Positions 1 through 8,551 of a stretch of DNA of 17,440 bases are shown piece by piece. Origin of the DNA: SAR202 cluster bacterium (GTDB lineage Bacteria > Chloroflexota > Dehalococcoidia > Lucifugimonadales > JASMAO01); assembly GCA_030754315.1 (NCBI GenBank), contig JASMAO010000014.1, positions 1-17,440 on the forward strand, in the 5' to 3' direction. Made by a program: the position numbers and the translations under genes. The stretch's first letter is position 1. Every line of letters starts with the position of its first letter. The notes below the pieces were generated by a model. That model searched no databases, was not told the DNA's origin, and saw nothing but the letters and a program-made list of their open reading frames with translations.

Positions 1-270
1 GGTTCAGGCGGATTGAGCGGTAAGTTAGTCTTTGATGCGATGATACGCATGGTATCCGACATCAAGGCTGAAGTAGCGGATAATATGTCGATCAATGCCT
101 GCGGCGGCATCTCCACTGCGGAGGACGCCTGGCTAGCGCTACAATCCGGAGCGACCACTGTGCAACTCTACACTGGCATGGTGTACCAGGGCCCTGGCAT
201 AGCAAAAAATATCAATCAGGGACTTGCTAGGCTCATGGAGAAAGATATCTCCGGGCATACACCGATTTAA
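1..270 (+). CDS. pyrD: Dihydroorotate dehydrogenase (quinone type, class 2), C-terminal fragment
   Basis: The reading frame is open from base 1 and ends at TAA 268-270, so only the last 89 residues are present and the true start lies outside the window. The fragment opens with GSGGLSG, then has an ACGGIST loop and the VQLYTGMVYQGP segment. In class 2 (membrane-associated, quinone-linked) dihydroorotate dehydrogenases these build the FMN phosphate-binding end of the TIM barrel, and the protein ends shortly afterwards as is usual. The enzyme oxidises dihydroorotate to orotate in pyrimidine synthesis. The next gene converges from the other strand 96 bases away. Family assignment is confident. 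Class 2 rather than class 1 is judged from the C-terminal pattern only. Confidence 0.9.
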   Translation, partial: GSGGLSGKLVFDAMIRMVSDIKAEVADNMSINACGGISTAEDAWLALQSGATTVQLYTGMVYQGPGIAKNINQGLARLMEKDISGHTPI

Positions 271-366
271 ATCGATCTGACTTAATCGGCATCTAGGCTT
301 TTCCAGCCACTCACACCCAGAAGTATCGTTCTCAAAATCAAATCTGGATCAATGCCTGCAACTAGG

Positions 367-1335
367 CTAGCGTACCAGCACATCTTTGATCTGCTGCAAT
401 GAAATGTTCCCGCCTGAAGCAACAAGAGCGACCTTCAAATTTCGAAGTCGTCCTTTTATCTTTAGAGCCGCGGCAAGAGGGGATGCACCCGCATGTTCTA
501 TGAGATTGTGAGTTTTTTCCAAGTACAACACTACTGCTTCTTTGAGTTCATCTTCTGAGACAAGAATGAAATCGTCAAGGAGATCCCTTAGGATGTCTTG
601 AGTGAACTCATATCCTCCCCCGGTAGCCAAGCCCTCGGCTACGGTCTGATTTGGTGCCTCCACTATCTTCCCTACCTTCCAAGACTGATAAGCACCAGGC
701 GCTGCCTCTGATTGAACACCTATTACCTGTATCCTCGGATCAAGGTTCTTTGCGACAATAGCGGCGCCACTTGCACCACTGCCTCCACCCACTGGGACGA
801 TGATGACATCGACATCGGGCAGATCTTCGATTATCTCAAGGGTGTAGGTACCGGTACCTGCAGTTAAGCCAGGTTCGGTGGCCGAGTGTATGTAGGTGTA
901 ATTTTTTTCCTTTGAGAGCCATTCTGCATGCTCTTTCGATTCATCGAAATTGATACCGTGTAGAACCATATTCGCACCGAGTAATTCCATCGATTCTCTT
1001 TTACCTGCGTTCACGTCTGTGGGAACGACAATATGAGAATCGGCACCGAAGATCCGGGCCGCGTAAGCAATACCTTGACCAAAGTTACCTGTAGAGGCTG
1101 CGATAACGCCTCGGTCAATCCTTTCTTGGGACAAGCGCGAAATTACGTTGACTGCTCCACGTACCTTGAAGGAGCCTAATACCTGTTGATTCTCGTGCTT
1201 GACGTAAACTTCGGCGCCTATCAATGTATCTAACGTCCCATAGCGATGAAGCGGTGTTCGAAACACATGCGGCGCTATTCGGTTTTGTGTATCGATCACA
1301 TCCCTAAGTGTCGGCCAATCTTTCACCGCATTCAC
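367..1335 (-). CDS. PLP-dependent serine/threonine dehydratase family protein
   Basis: A 322-residue fold-type II PLP enzyme of the serine/threonine dehydratase family. SFKVRGA (residues 55-61) holds the Schiff-base lysine K57, STGNFGQG (81-88) is the asparagine loop, VPVGGGSGASG (180-190) is the phosphate-binding glycine loop, and SGGN (307-310) lies near the C terminus. There is no C-terminal ACT-like regulatory domain, so it resembles the short catabolic or unregulated type (threonine deaminase, serine dehydratase/racemase, or threo-3-hydroxyaspartate lyase) rather than long isoleucine-inhibited IlvA. Substrate cannot be fixed from the sequence. The start is GTG 1333-1335, with only a weak AGAG upstream. 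It is transcribed away from mutL across a 155-base divergent gap and converges on pyrD. Confidence 0.88.
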   Translation of the reverse strand: MNAVKDWPTLRDVIDTQNRIAPHVFRTPLHRYGTLDTLIGAEVYVKHENQQVLGSFKVRGAVNVISRLSQERIDRGVIAASTGNFGQGIAYAARIFGADSHIVVPTDVNAGKRESMELLGANMVLHGINFDESKEHAEWLSKEKNYTYIHSATEPGLTAGTGTYTLEIIEDLPDVDVIIVPVGGGSGASGAAIVAKNLDPRIQVIGVQSEAAPGAYQSWKVGKIVEAPNQTVAEGLATGGGYEFTQDILRDLLDDFILVSEDELKEAVVLYLEKTHNLIEHAGASPLAAALKIKGRLRNLKVALVASGGNISLQQIKDVLVR

Positions 1336-1490
1336 CTCTGGAGTCTAGCTTCAAAAGTTGAGTTTGTATTTGAAAATATTGCAGCGGAGTTTTCTAAAAT
1401 ACAGTTTAATATAATCCTGCGTGAGAAGGTATTTCCTGCTACGATTGTGCAAACTATGGGTACCATATACCTACATATTAGCAAATAGAT
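1336..1490. promoter_or_regulatory. Divergent promoter region between dehydratase and mutL
   Basis: This AT-rich gap separates two divergent genes. On the plus strand an exact TATAAT stands at 1410-1415, about 75 bases before the mutL ATG, but no good -35 hexamer lies 16-18 bases upstream of it. On the minus strand I found no convincing -35/-10 pair. It must hold at least one promoter by gene arrangement; the exact elements are uncertain. Confidence 0.35.
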
Positions 1491-3272
1491 ATGCCAATTC
1501 GCCTCCTTGACCCAGACGTTTCTTCGATCATTGCTGCTGGTGAAGTCATCGACCGTCCGGCGTCTGTAGTGAAAGAACTCATCGAGAACGCACTTGATGC
1601 TGGATCCACTGAGATTTCCGTGGAAGTCCAGGGTGACGGCACACAATCGATCCGCGTAGTCGATAACGGGCACGGTATCGGCTCGAACGAGGTTGCACTG
1701 GCTTTTGAGCGGTACGCTACCAGCAAACTCAGTGTAGCCCGGGACCTGGACTCTATTCGAACTCTCGGATTCCGAGGCGAAGCTCTTCCTTCGATAGCAG
1801 CCGTATCTAGGCTTTCCATGGTAACCAAAGCAGGTGATGCACCGATGGGTGTTCGGATAGAGCTTCTCGACGGCAAAGTCACATCCGTAAACCCCGCAGG
1901 TGCAAAGACTGGAACGGTGGTATTGGTACGACAACTATTCAGAAATTTCCCGGCACGGCGGAGATTTATGCGGACACGAGCGACAGAGATTTCACGCATC
2001 CACACAATCGTCAGCCGGTACGCGCTCGCATATTCAACAACCCGATTTCGATTAGTAGTAGATGAGAAAGAGGCTTTGGCAAGTACCGGATCCGGCAATT
2101 TACGGGAAGCAGCGTCAAACGTCTATGGCAGGAAAACGTCAAGCCAAATGCTCGACTTAATTGCCGATGACAGCCCGACCAATGAGAGCGTTACAGTAGA
2201 CGGTTTAATAGGGTTACCACAGATATCTAAATCTAACAGGAGCAACATCAGCTTCTTTACCAATGGCCGATGGATCCAAAGCCGAATGCTGAGTTACGCG
2301 CTAGAGCAAGCGTACCAAGGATTTATGAAAGAGCGTCGCTACCCAACAGCTGTGATCAACATCACCGTGCCGTCGGAAGAAGTCGATGTTAACATCCACC
2401 CGACAAAAGCCGAAGTCAAGTTTAGACATGAAAGCAGCATATTTTCAGCAGTCCAGCGAGTAGTACGATACACCCTGACCTCCCATCTTCCGGTACCAGA
2501 AGCCAGCGTTCCTAACGAGACGCAGAACAGAAATACGGCATTTCCAACATCCCGTCCTTTTTGGCCCGTTAATTTCAAAGGTGACGAACTTACAACACTA
2601 GGTGTTGGAAATACTGTCACATCCCATGATTCAAACACTGATTTACACACCCCTAACCCCAATGCAGCGATCGAATCTATACCATCCACGCCTGCTAATG
2701 TACTGAATAACCTGCGAGTTTTGGGACAAATTCACACCACGTACATTGTGGCCGAGGGCCCTACCGGAATGTATCTGGTCGACCAACATGCAGCACACGA
2801 ACGGGTTTTGTTTGAGATGGTCTGCGCCCACGCTGAGACCCATTCCGGAATAGTACAGAGTCTCCTGGAACCTGTAATGGTGGAGTTGGACAGTTACCAA
2901 CACGAACTCATGTCGGCCCAGTCTGGCCTGATAGAACATATAGGTTTCAGAGTGGAGCCATTCGGGGACAAGTCATACCTGGTGAGGGGCGTTCCGCAAT
3001 CATTATCTGAGAGTGATCCAACCCTTAGCCTCACTGAGGTGTTGGATCGAATGGCTGAAGGAGGAGGTTTTGAAACTTGGCAAATGCGAGCAGCGTATTC
3101 GATTGCATGCCATGGCGCTATCAGAGCAGGGAAAAAGTTAACACACCAAGAAATGAGTGAACTTGTGAATCTCCTTGAAGAATGTCAGCAACCGCACACC
3201 TGCCCTCACGGCCGCCCCACTATGATATTTATGGGCTTAGGGCACTTGGAGAGGGAATTTGGAAGGCGCTAG
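1491..3272 (+). CDS. mutL: DNA mismatch repair protein MutL with endonuclease motif
   Basis: A 593-residue MutL. The N-terminal GHKL ATPase has IAAGEVIDRPASVVKEL (14-30), ENALDAGST (32-40), DNGHGI (58-63), TLGFRGEAL (91-99) and NIHPTKAEVKFR (301-312). A variable linker (about 330-400) leads to the C-terminal dimerisation domain. That domain carries DQHAAHERVLFE (431-442), matching the DQHA(x2)E(x4)E metal-dependent endonuclease motif, plus ACHGAIR (539-545) and CPHGRP (571-576), the other metal-site motifs. It should therefore nick the strand itself, as in bacteria without MutH; E. coli MutL lacks this motif. The ATG start matches the family N terminus exactly, though no Shine-Dalgarno is visible just upstream. 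No mutS is in the window. The gene seems monocistronic, with a 369-base gap after it. Confidence 0.97.
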   Translation: MPIRLLDPDVSSIIAAGEVIDRPASVVKELIENALDAGSTEISVEVQGDGTQSIRVVDNGHGIGSNEVALAFERYATSKLSVARDLDSIRTLGFRGEALPSIAAVSRLSMVTKAGDAPMGVRIELLDGKVTSVNPAGAKTGTVVLVRQLFRNFPARRRFMRTRATEISRIHTIVSRYALAYSTTRFRLVVDEKEALASTGSGNLREAASNVYGRKTSSQMLDLIADDSPTNESVTVDGLIGLPQISKSNRSNISFFTNGRWIQSRMLSYALEQAYQGFMKERRYPTAVINITVPSEEVDVNIHPTKAEVKFRHESSIFSAVQRVVRYTLTSHLPVPEASVPNETQNRNTAFPTSRPFWPVNFKGDELTTLGVGNTVTSHDSNTDLHTPNPNAAIESIPSTPANVLNNLRVLGQIHTTYIVAEGPTGMYLVDQHAAHERVLFEMVCAHAETHSGIVQSLLEPVMVELDSYQHELMSAQSGLIEHIGFRVEPFGDKSYLVRGVPQSLSESDPTLSLTEVLDRMAEGGGFETWQMRAAYSIACHGAIRAGKKLTHQEMSELVNLLEECQQPHTCPHGRPTMIFMGLGHLEREFGRR

Positions 3273-3293
3273 TTCCGGAAGATGTCACAGTCA

Positions 3294-3350
3294 GCCCGAT
3301 TCAATCAGGCGACAGACTCACCTAATCCCAATGGATTCAATCACATTGGG
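3294..3350 (+). repeat. Twin stem-loops sharing the loop GATTCAATCA
   Basis: GATTCAATCA occurs at 3298-3307 and again at 3334-3343. The first copy is closed by GCC (3294-3296) and GGC (3308-3310). The second is closed by a perfect 7-bp stem, CCCAATG (3327-3333) with CATTGGG (3344-3350). Within each copy GAT and ATC can also pair. A TTTTT run follows only at 3365-3369, 14 bases past the second stem, so this is at best a weak intrinsic terminator for mutL. Confidence 0.4.
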
Positions 3351-3565
3351 GAGCTTTGGGGATGTTTTTAGGACCAGTCAGTCACATCTCCATAGGAACG
3401 CAAGCGCCTCCCAGAGCCTCCTCCCTACTGACCGTGTATTAGAACAATAGTACTGCAGAACATATGTACGTGTCAAGCGCGATTTCTATCACAGGAACGC
3501 CAGTTCAAGTGGATTCGTGAACCGCATCCAAACCTAAATATCGGATGAATCGGAATAAAACTTCC

Positions 3566-3595
3566 TTTACACGCTTCCACAGGCGTGGATATAAT
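3566..3595 (+). promoter_or_regulatory. Sigma70-type promoter of the def-cca-secD-secF cluster
   Basis: TTTACA (3566-3571) is one base from the -35 consensus. It is followed after 18 bases by an exact TATAAT (3590-3595). Transcription would start near 3602, giving a leader of about 40 bases before the TTG start of def. A small dyad, CTAGA-A-TCTAG (3602-3612), lies right at the expected start site. This is the only good promoter I found ahead of the four-gene run. Confidence 0.55.
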
Positions 3596-3641
3596 CTTCA
3601 ACTAGAATCTAGCCAACACAACAATCCAAGCAGGGACGCAA

Positions 3642-4157
3642 TTGTCTATACTCCCTATATACGAGTTCCCCAATCAGATCCTGAGACAGAAGGCAAAGAA
3701 AGTGAAGCGCATCGACCGCTACATTGAGCGCCTTATCGGGGATATGATCGACACAATGACCAACGCCGGTGGAGTTGGTTTGGCCGCGAACCAAGTTGGT
3801 ATCCTACGCAGGGTCATAGTAATCCGACTGAGTGAAACAGAAGATGCTATGGTATTCATTAACCCAGAGATCATACATCGAGAGGGAGAGCGTCTTGTCG
3901 AAGAAGGTTGCCTAAGCGTTCCAGGTTATAAAGGGATGATCAAGAGGTCCATCTGGGTCAAGGCTAAAGGAATAGACGAAACTTGGCGGGTGGTGCGGTT
4001 AAGAGCGGATGGCCTTCTGGCCCAGGCCCTTGAACACGAGATTGATCATCTGAATGGGGTTTTGTTTCTGGATCACCTTAAAGAACATGAGCAATTAATC
4101 AAGCTGGGGGCAGAAGACGAAAATGAACTTATCGGGGCTGCTGCAGGACACGCCTGA
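3642..4157 (+). CDS. def: Peptide deformylase
   Basis: A 171-residue peptide deformylase, which removes the formyl group from the initiator methionine of nascent proteins. All three motifs are intact: GGVGLAANQ (43-51), EEGCLSVPG (87-95) with metal ligand C90, and HEIDHLNG (132-139) with ligands H132 and H136 and catalytic E133. The start is TTG 3642-3644: the protein begins MSILPIYEFPN as usual for the family, an AGGGA Shine-Dalgarno sits at 3632-3636 five bases upstream, and the next in-frame ATG would delete part of the fold. The 3' end overlaps the predicted cca start by 35 bases, so the two are probably co-transcribed. No formyltransferase gene (fmt) follows, though def-fmt pairs are common elsewhere. 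Confidence 0.96.
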   Translation: MSILPIYEFPNQILRQKAKKVKRIDRYIERLIGDMIDTMTNAGGVGLAANQVGILRRVIVIRLSETEDAMVFINPEIIHREGERLVEEGCLSVPGYKGMIKRSIWVKAKGIDETWRVVRLRADGLLAQALEHEIDHLNGVLFLDHLKEHEQLIKLGAEDENELIGAAAGHA

Positions 4158-5682
4158 TGTCCGAACAGCTATGATAAAGCTCAACCAACCAGATTCGGCC
4201 CCAAGGCTGAACCCCGACCAACTCCCGAATTTAGCCAAGCACTTGGGGCATTTTTTCGGTTCCCAAGGAATGACCGGTTACATAGTCGGCGGGGCAGTTC
4301 GCGACGCCCTTTTAGGCAGATTAAGCAAAGATTTAGACGTCGCCATCGAAGGGAATGTTGAAACTTTCTTTGTCGCACACAAACTCTCCACTGAAATTGG
4401 AGGACGCGCTGTTCCCATAATCAAAAATCACCAAGCCACAAGATTAATGCTGACAGCGGAAAACAGTTTACTCAATGTAGACATAAGCAACGCAGCAAAC
4501 GGAATCCACACTGATCTTAGCAAACGTGATTTCACGATCGACGCAATGGCAATAGACCTAAATAGCATTATGACCGAACCTTGGGCCACGCTGATCGATC
4601 CTTTTGGCGGCGCTGCTGACATCTCCTCCGGAATCATAAAAGCAACGGCACCTGAGGTCTTCGAGGAGGACCCTGCGAGACTATTACGGGCTCCAAGGTT
4701 GGCAGCTCAGTTGGGGTTCAGAATTGATAATCAAACAGCCAAAACAATACGAGAACAAGCCCACTTGGTTCAGTCGGTATCCGCGGAACAGATAAGAGAC
4801 GAGCTTCTGAAAACACTAAGAGAACCAAATGCTGCCCAGTCTATCCGTCTCTTGGACAGGCTTGGACTTCTGACTAACATATTCCCAGAACTTGAAAAAG
4901 CCCGTAACATTACACAACCGAAAGAGCACTATTGGAAAGTATTAGACCACTCAATAGAAACCGTTGATAAGATAGAGTTACTGACACAGCGACGGATAGA
5001 CGCTAGCAACGTAGTGAATGTGACTCCATGGTCGGCTGAAACCTCCAGTCATTTCGCAAATGAGGCTGGAGACGGTCACACCAGGCTTACACTACTAAAA
5101 CTAATAGGGCTGCTTCACGATATTGGGAAACCCAATACAAAGACTGTAGAAGCTTCGGGGAAAATGCGTTTCCTTGGCCACCATACCTTGGGAGCAGAAA
5201 TGACTGAGAAAATACTGGATCGATTACGGCTAAACCGCAAGTCAATTGAGATCGCCGTGAAGGTTGTAGAACATCACCTTCGACCGAGTCAAATGTCACA
5301 CGGCTCCAACCTTCCCTCACCCAAAGCAGTGTATCGCTACTGCAGAGACCTCGGCGACGCAGCACTAGATACTCTTTATCTAAACCTAAGTGATTATCTT
5401 GCAGCACGCGGTCCGGGTCTAAATCAAGCCGACTGGCAAGCGCACTGCAACAAAATCGGCCATGTCCTCGCCAGCCGTAATGATCAAAAGAAGGAACTCA
5501 GCGAACCAAAACTCATCAGTGGCGCTGGTATCATGAACTCCTTTTCATTAGAGCCCGGACCCCAAATAGGGCACCTTATAGAGCTAGTTAGAGAGGCACA
5601 GGCAAGTGGTGAAGTGTCAACTACTGACGAAGCCTTTGAGCTTGTTAGAGCAATCTTAAATTCTGGAGATGCCTGTGCGTAG
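4123..5682 (+). CDS. cca: tRNA nucleotidyltransferase (CCA-adding family) with HD domain
   Basis: A 519-residue class II nucleotidyltransferase of the CCA-adding/poly(A) polymerase family. The head has GYIVGGAVRDALLG (52-65) and the metal-binding D70-L-D72, followed by KRDFTIDAMAID (134-145) and EEDPARLLRAPRLAAQLGF (181-199). An HD phosphohydrolase domain follows, with LLHDIGK (330-336), HH 353-354 and HH 384-385. About 40 residues at 285-322 look like an insertion before the HD domain. Whether it adds CCA, only CC, only A, or tails RNA cannot be told from motifs. ATG 4123 overlaps def and has no good Shine-Dalgarno. ATG 4171 (residue 17) just after the def stop is an equally plausible start, since the conserved domain begins near residue 50. 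Confidence 0.9.
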   Translation: MNLSGLLQDTPDVRTAMIKLNQPDSAPRLNPDQLPNLAKHLGHFFGSQGMTGYIVGGAVRDALLGRLSKDLDVAIEGNVETFFVAHKLSTEIGGRAVPIIKNHQATRLMLTAENSLLNVDISNAANGIHTDLSKRDFTIDAMAIDLNSIMTEPWATLIDPFGGAADISSGIIKATAPEVFEEDPARLLRAPRLAAQLGFRIDNQTAKTIREQAHLVQSVSAEQIRDELLKTLREPNAAQSIRLLDRLGLLTNIFPELEKARNITQPKEHYWKVLDHSIETVDKIELLTQRRIDASNVVNVTPWSAETSSHFANEAGDGHTRLTLLKLIGLLHDIGKPNTKTVEASGKMRFLGHHTLGAEMTEKILDRLRLNRKSIEIAVKVVEHHLRPSQMSHGSNLPSPKAVYRYCRDLGDAALDTLYLNLSDYLAARGPGLNQADWQAHCNKIGHVLASRNDQKKELSEPKLISGAGIMNSFSLEPGPQIGHLIELVREAQASGEVSTTDEAFELVRAILNSGDACA

Positions 5683-7603
5683 ATACTATCGGACAGTGAT
5701 CATAATTGTTTTGCTCGTGGTGACTTCCTTCGCCGTTTTGGGAGTGAAGAGTTTCAACATAGGCGGCCTCGCTCGAGGGGAAGATACCCTGCTGGGATTA
5801 ACTCTGGGTCTTGACTTGCAAGGCGGTAGCCACCTGGTCTATCAGGCTGTATCAGAAGAACCCCCAACTAGTGATGAGATGGCGGCTTTACTAACGATCA
5901 TAGAAAGACGTGTCAATTCATCCGGGCTTGGAGAGCCTATAATCCAGATCTTGGGGGAGGATAGACTACTGATCCAACTGCCGGGTATCCGTGATCCTGG
6001 AAGGGCTAAAAGTCTCATCGGAGAAACCGCGCAACTCGAATTCCTACACAGATCCCTGAACGTTCCACGAGACATCGGTATTGTTCCCGATGAAATCATC
6101 GCTGCCAGGATTACCACAGTCATTAAAGAAGCTGATCGGTTGATCAGCGAAGCCAACGATATCGGCAGCGGTGCCACTACCGGAACGGCGACTTCGACAC
6201 CAGTTACTTCAACAACGACGATTGCAGATGACCCAATGTCATCGGCAGCAACTTCAACGGCCACTTCCACACTAACCCTTCCACCGATTCTACTAAACCA
6301 AACCGTTACGACAACACCACTACTTGCGGTTACTTTCACACCAACAGCCGCTGACGTGTTCCAAGAATTGGTAACCAGATTGGGTAATAGCCTAGCCCCC
6401 TTAGCTGGCACGGGCGACTTATACCCAAGCCTACTAACGATCACTCCAGAGGGAGATACTCTTAAAGAAATTCTTGTTCCATATACCAGCTTTGTACAGA
6501 CAGAGTTCGGGGTCATACCAATAGGATCATCACCCCTAATCGAGCGTGTTGGACTAAGTTCTACTTACTATATCGTACTGCCACCTGGCTCATTTGCTAA
6601 TGGAACAATTGACGATTTCCTCGAAGAATTTGGTGCGGAACCAACAATCGTACTCGGAGAAATTGCCGGGAAGGTAGATGAAAGCATCGGGCTTACGGGC
6701 GACGATCTAGCTAGGGCTTATCCAGGTCAACACCAAGGATCTGGTACCCCTATCGTTAATATAGAGTTCAACAGCGAGGGAACAAGGAAGTTCGGTCAAG
6801 TCACGACCCGCATCGCCGGAACATCAGATCTGTTAGCAATCATCCTAGACGAAGAGGAACTCATTGCTCCTACCGTACAATCAGCTATAACGGGTGGAGC
6901 AGCATACATACAGGGCCGAGAATTCACACTAGAGAGAGTACGGGACATGGCCCTTCTATTGGAAGCGGGACGACTACCGTTGCCTATCGAGTTGATCCAA
7001 GAACGAAACGTGGACGCAATTCTAGGGGCAGATTCCCTGGCTAAGAGTGTTGTTGCCGGCATGGTAGGCCTCACACTTGTCCTAATCTTCATGACACTTT
7101 ACTACCGAGTACCTGGTTTTTTGGCAGCCATCGCCTTGATTTTCTACGCGGCATTCGTCCTCTCGATTTTCAAACTCCTTCCGGTAACACTGACACTCTC
7201 TGGTGTAGCAGCAGCTATCCTTTCCATCGGTATGGCCGTCGACGCAAACATACTAATATTCGAGCGAATGAAGGATGAGCTGAGGCAGGGAAGGACTCTG
7301 CTTTCTTCCATAAACATTGGATTCAATCGTGCGTGGCCCGCGATTCGAGACAGCAACGTTTCGACCCTGATAACATGCGGTATCCTGTTCTGGTTCGCAG
7401 ACACCCTCGGAGCAACGATTGTCCAGGGATTCGCAATCACCTTAGCCATTGGCGTATCTGTTAGTATGTTCTCAGCAATCACCGTAACTAGGACTTTGCT
7501 GAGGCTTGCAGCAGCCACCAGACTGAGCCGAAAGCTCAATTGGTTTGTTCCGGCGAAAGGTTCCGAGCTTCCGCAGATTCTACTCAGAGATGAAACCTCC
7601 TGA
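5669..7603 (+). CDS. secD: Protein translocase subunit SecD
   Basis: SecD, the proton-motive-force-driven partner of SecYEG that helps pull proteins across the membrane. One N-terminal helix (about 8-28) is followed by LGLDLQGG (46-53), a large extracytoplasmic domain, and five C-terminal helices carrying GMAVDANILIFER (521-533). The 644 residues are long for the family because the outer domain contains a Ser/Thr/Ala-rich, low-complexity stretch (about 165-228). The gene overlaps the cca end by 14 bases. The upstream GGAG (5665-5668) touches the ATG at 5669 with no spacing, while GTG 5675, two codons in, has ideal 6-base spacing. The real start may therefore be GTG 5675; the longer form is given. 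SecF follows after 18 bases. Confidence 0.96.
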   Translation: MPVRRYYRTVIIIVLLVVTSFAVLGVKSFNIGGLARGEDTLLGLTLGLDLQGGSHLVYQAVSEEPPTSDEMAALLTIIERRVNSSGLGEPIIQILGEDRLLIQLPGIRDPGRAKSLIGETAQLEFLHRSLNVPRDIGIVPDEIIAARITTVIKEADRLISEANDIGSGATTGTATSTPVTSTTTIADDPMSSAATSTATSTLTLPPILLNQTVTTTPLLAVTFTPTAADVFQELVTRLGNSLAPLAGTGDLYPSLLTITPEGDTLKEILVPYTSFVQTEFGVIPIGSSPLIERVGLSSTYYIVLPPGSFANGTIDDFLEEFGAEPTIVLGEIAGKVDESIGLTGDDLARAYPGQHQGSGTPIVNIEFNSEGTRKFGQVTTRIAGTSDLLAIILDEEELIAPTVQSAITGGAAYIQGREFTLERVRDMALLLEAGRLPLPIELIQERNVDAILGADSLAKSVVAGMVGLTLVLIFMTLYYRVPGFLAAIALIFYAAFVLSIFKLLPVTLTLSGVAAAILSIGMAVDANILIFERMKDELRQGRTLLSSINIGFNRAWPAIRDSNVSTLITCGILFWFADTLGATIVQGFAITLAIGVSVSMFSAITVTRTLLRLAAATRLSRKLNWFVPAKGSELPQILLRDETS

Positions 7604-7621
7604 GGACAGAGGAGTTTATAT

Positions 7622-8551
7622 TTGAACTTCGTAAAATATAGAGGCTGGTTCTTCCTACTATCTCTACTAGTGATAGCTCCTGGAATCGTGTTCCTGATCA
7701 TAGCGCCGGGGCTTAGGCCAGGTATCGATTTTAACGGCGGCTCCACTATAACAATCCAGTTCGACGACCCGGTAAACCAAGATGAACTGCGACTCAGTCT
7801 TACAAACCTCGGACATCCCGACGCGACTGTACAAAAGCTTGAGGAAAACAATTTTTTCATCCGTACTAGAGAGCTAGATGAAGATTCGAAAGACTTACTG
7901 GTTGAGAGCATAGGAGCTAAACTTTCGCCTTCAGGATCAAAAGAGTTATCCTTTGACTTAGTATCACCGGTGGTAGCTCAAGAAACGGTTATCAACGCAT
8001 TCTGGGCAGTACTGGCAGCATCGGTTGGCATTTTCATTTACCTGTGGTGGGCTTTCCGAAATGTCCCCAATCCATTTCGTTACGGCACGGCCGCTATTCT
8101 AGCTTTGATCCACGACGCTGTAGTTGTCATCGGGATATTCGCTATATTGGGCGAACTGGCCGATATCGAGGTCAATACGATGTTCCTGATCGCTCTGCTG
8201 ACGGTAATCGGATACAGTGTAAATGACACGATTGTCGTATTCGACCGGTTACGAGAAAACGTTTTACTCTATCCAAACCGCACATTTGTTGAGAACACAA
8301 ACAGTAGTATTGCTGAGACAATTGGTCGTTCATTGAACACCAGTCTGACACTCCTTTTCACACTATTAGCATTACTTTTGTTCGGGGGACCAACTATCCG
8401 AGTCTTCTTGTGGGTCCTTTTGATCGGCGTGGTAGCAGGGACTTACAGTTCAATCGGGATTGCAACACAGACGCTTGTGGTCTGGGAAAATGGTGACTTA
8501 GGCAGGATATTCAATCGTCTACGTGGACGTCGCGGCAACGCTGCGGCTTAG
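7622..8551 (+). CDS. secF: Protein translocase subunit SecF
   Basis: SecF, 309 residues, with the usual plan: helix 1 (about 8-29), GIDFNGG (34-40), a short extracytoplasmic domain, then five helices. The family signature VIGYSVNDTIVVFDR (195-209) lies in helix 4 and its following loop. With SecD it forms the RND-like complex that uses the ion gradient to complete protein export. The start is TTG 7622-7624, supported by AGAGGAG (7608-7614) seven bases upstream and by the typical N terminus MNFVKYRGWFF. It follows secD by 18 bases and is clearly in the same operon. It seems to be the last gene of the def cluster: 416 bases and an opposing gene follow. Confidence 0.96.
   Translation: MNFVKYRGWFFLLSLLVIAPGIVFLIIAPGLRPGIDFNGGSTITIQFDDPVNQDELRLSLTNLGHPDATVQKLEENNFFIRTRELDEDSKDLLVESIGAKLSPSGSKELSFDLVSPVVAQETVINAFWAVLAASVGIFIYLWWAFRNVPNPFRYGTAAILALIHDAVVVIGIFAILGELADIEVNTMFLIALLTVIGYSVNDTIVVFDRLRENVLLYPNRTFVENTNSSIAETIGRSLNTSLTLLFTLLALLLFGGPTIRVFLWVLLIGVVAGTYSSIGIATQTLVVWENGDLGRIFNRLRGRRGNAAA

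Larger units (their letters stand above)
3273..3641. other. Intergenic region mutL-def with twin hairpins and def promoter
   Basis: No gene is supported in these 369 bases; a 63-codon ORF overlapping the mutL end has no family features. The first 80 bases hold two small hairpins that display the same 10-base loop (listed separately). The last 80 bases hold the def promoter and Shine-Dalgarno. The middle (about 3370-3560) shows nothing I can name; I checked it for tRNA-like arms and found none. Confidence 0.5.

Noticed and set aside
1332..2098. Two long minus-strand ORFs opposite mutL (200 and 206 codons)
   Set aside because: Both are antisense to the conserved MutL ATPase domain and have no motifs of their own.
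3259..3450. 63-codon ORF overlapping the mutL end
   Set aside because: No family resemblance and it runs through the twin-hairpin region; likely chance.
5842..6516. 224-codon antisense ORF opposite secD
   Set aside because: It arises from the biased codons of the Ser/Thr-rich insert; no ribosome site or family features, and secD is certain.
7144..7911. 255-codon antisense ORF across the secD/secF junction
   Set aside because: Ser/Arg-rich shadow of membrane-helix codons; secD and secF are fully conserved on the other strand.
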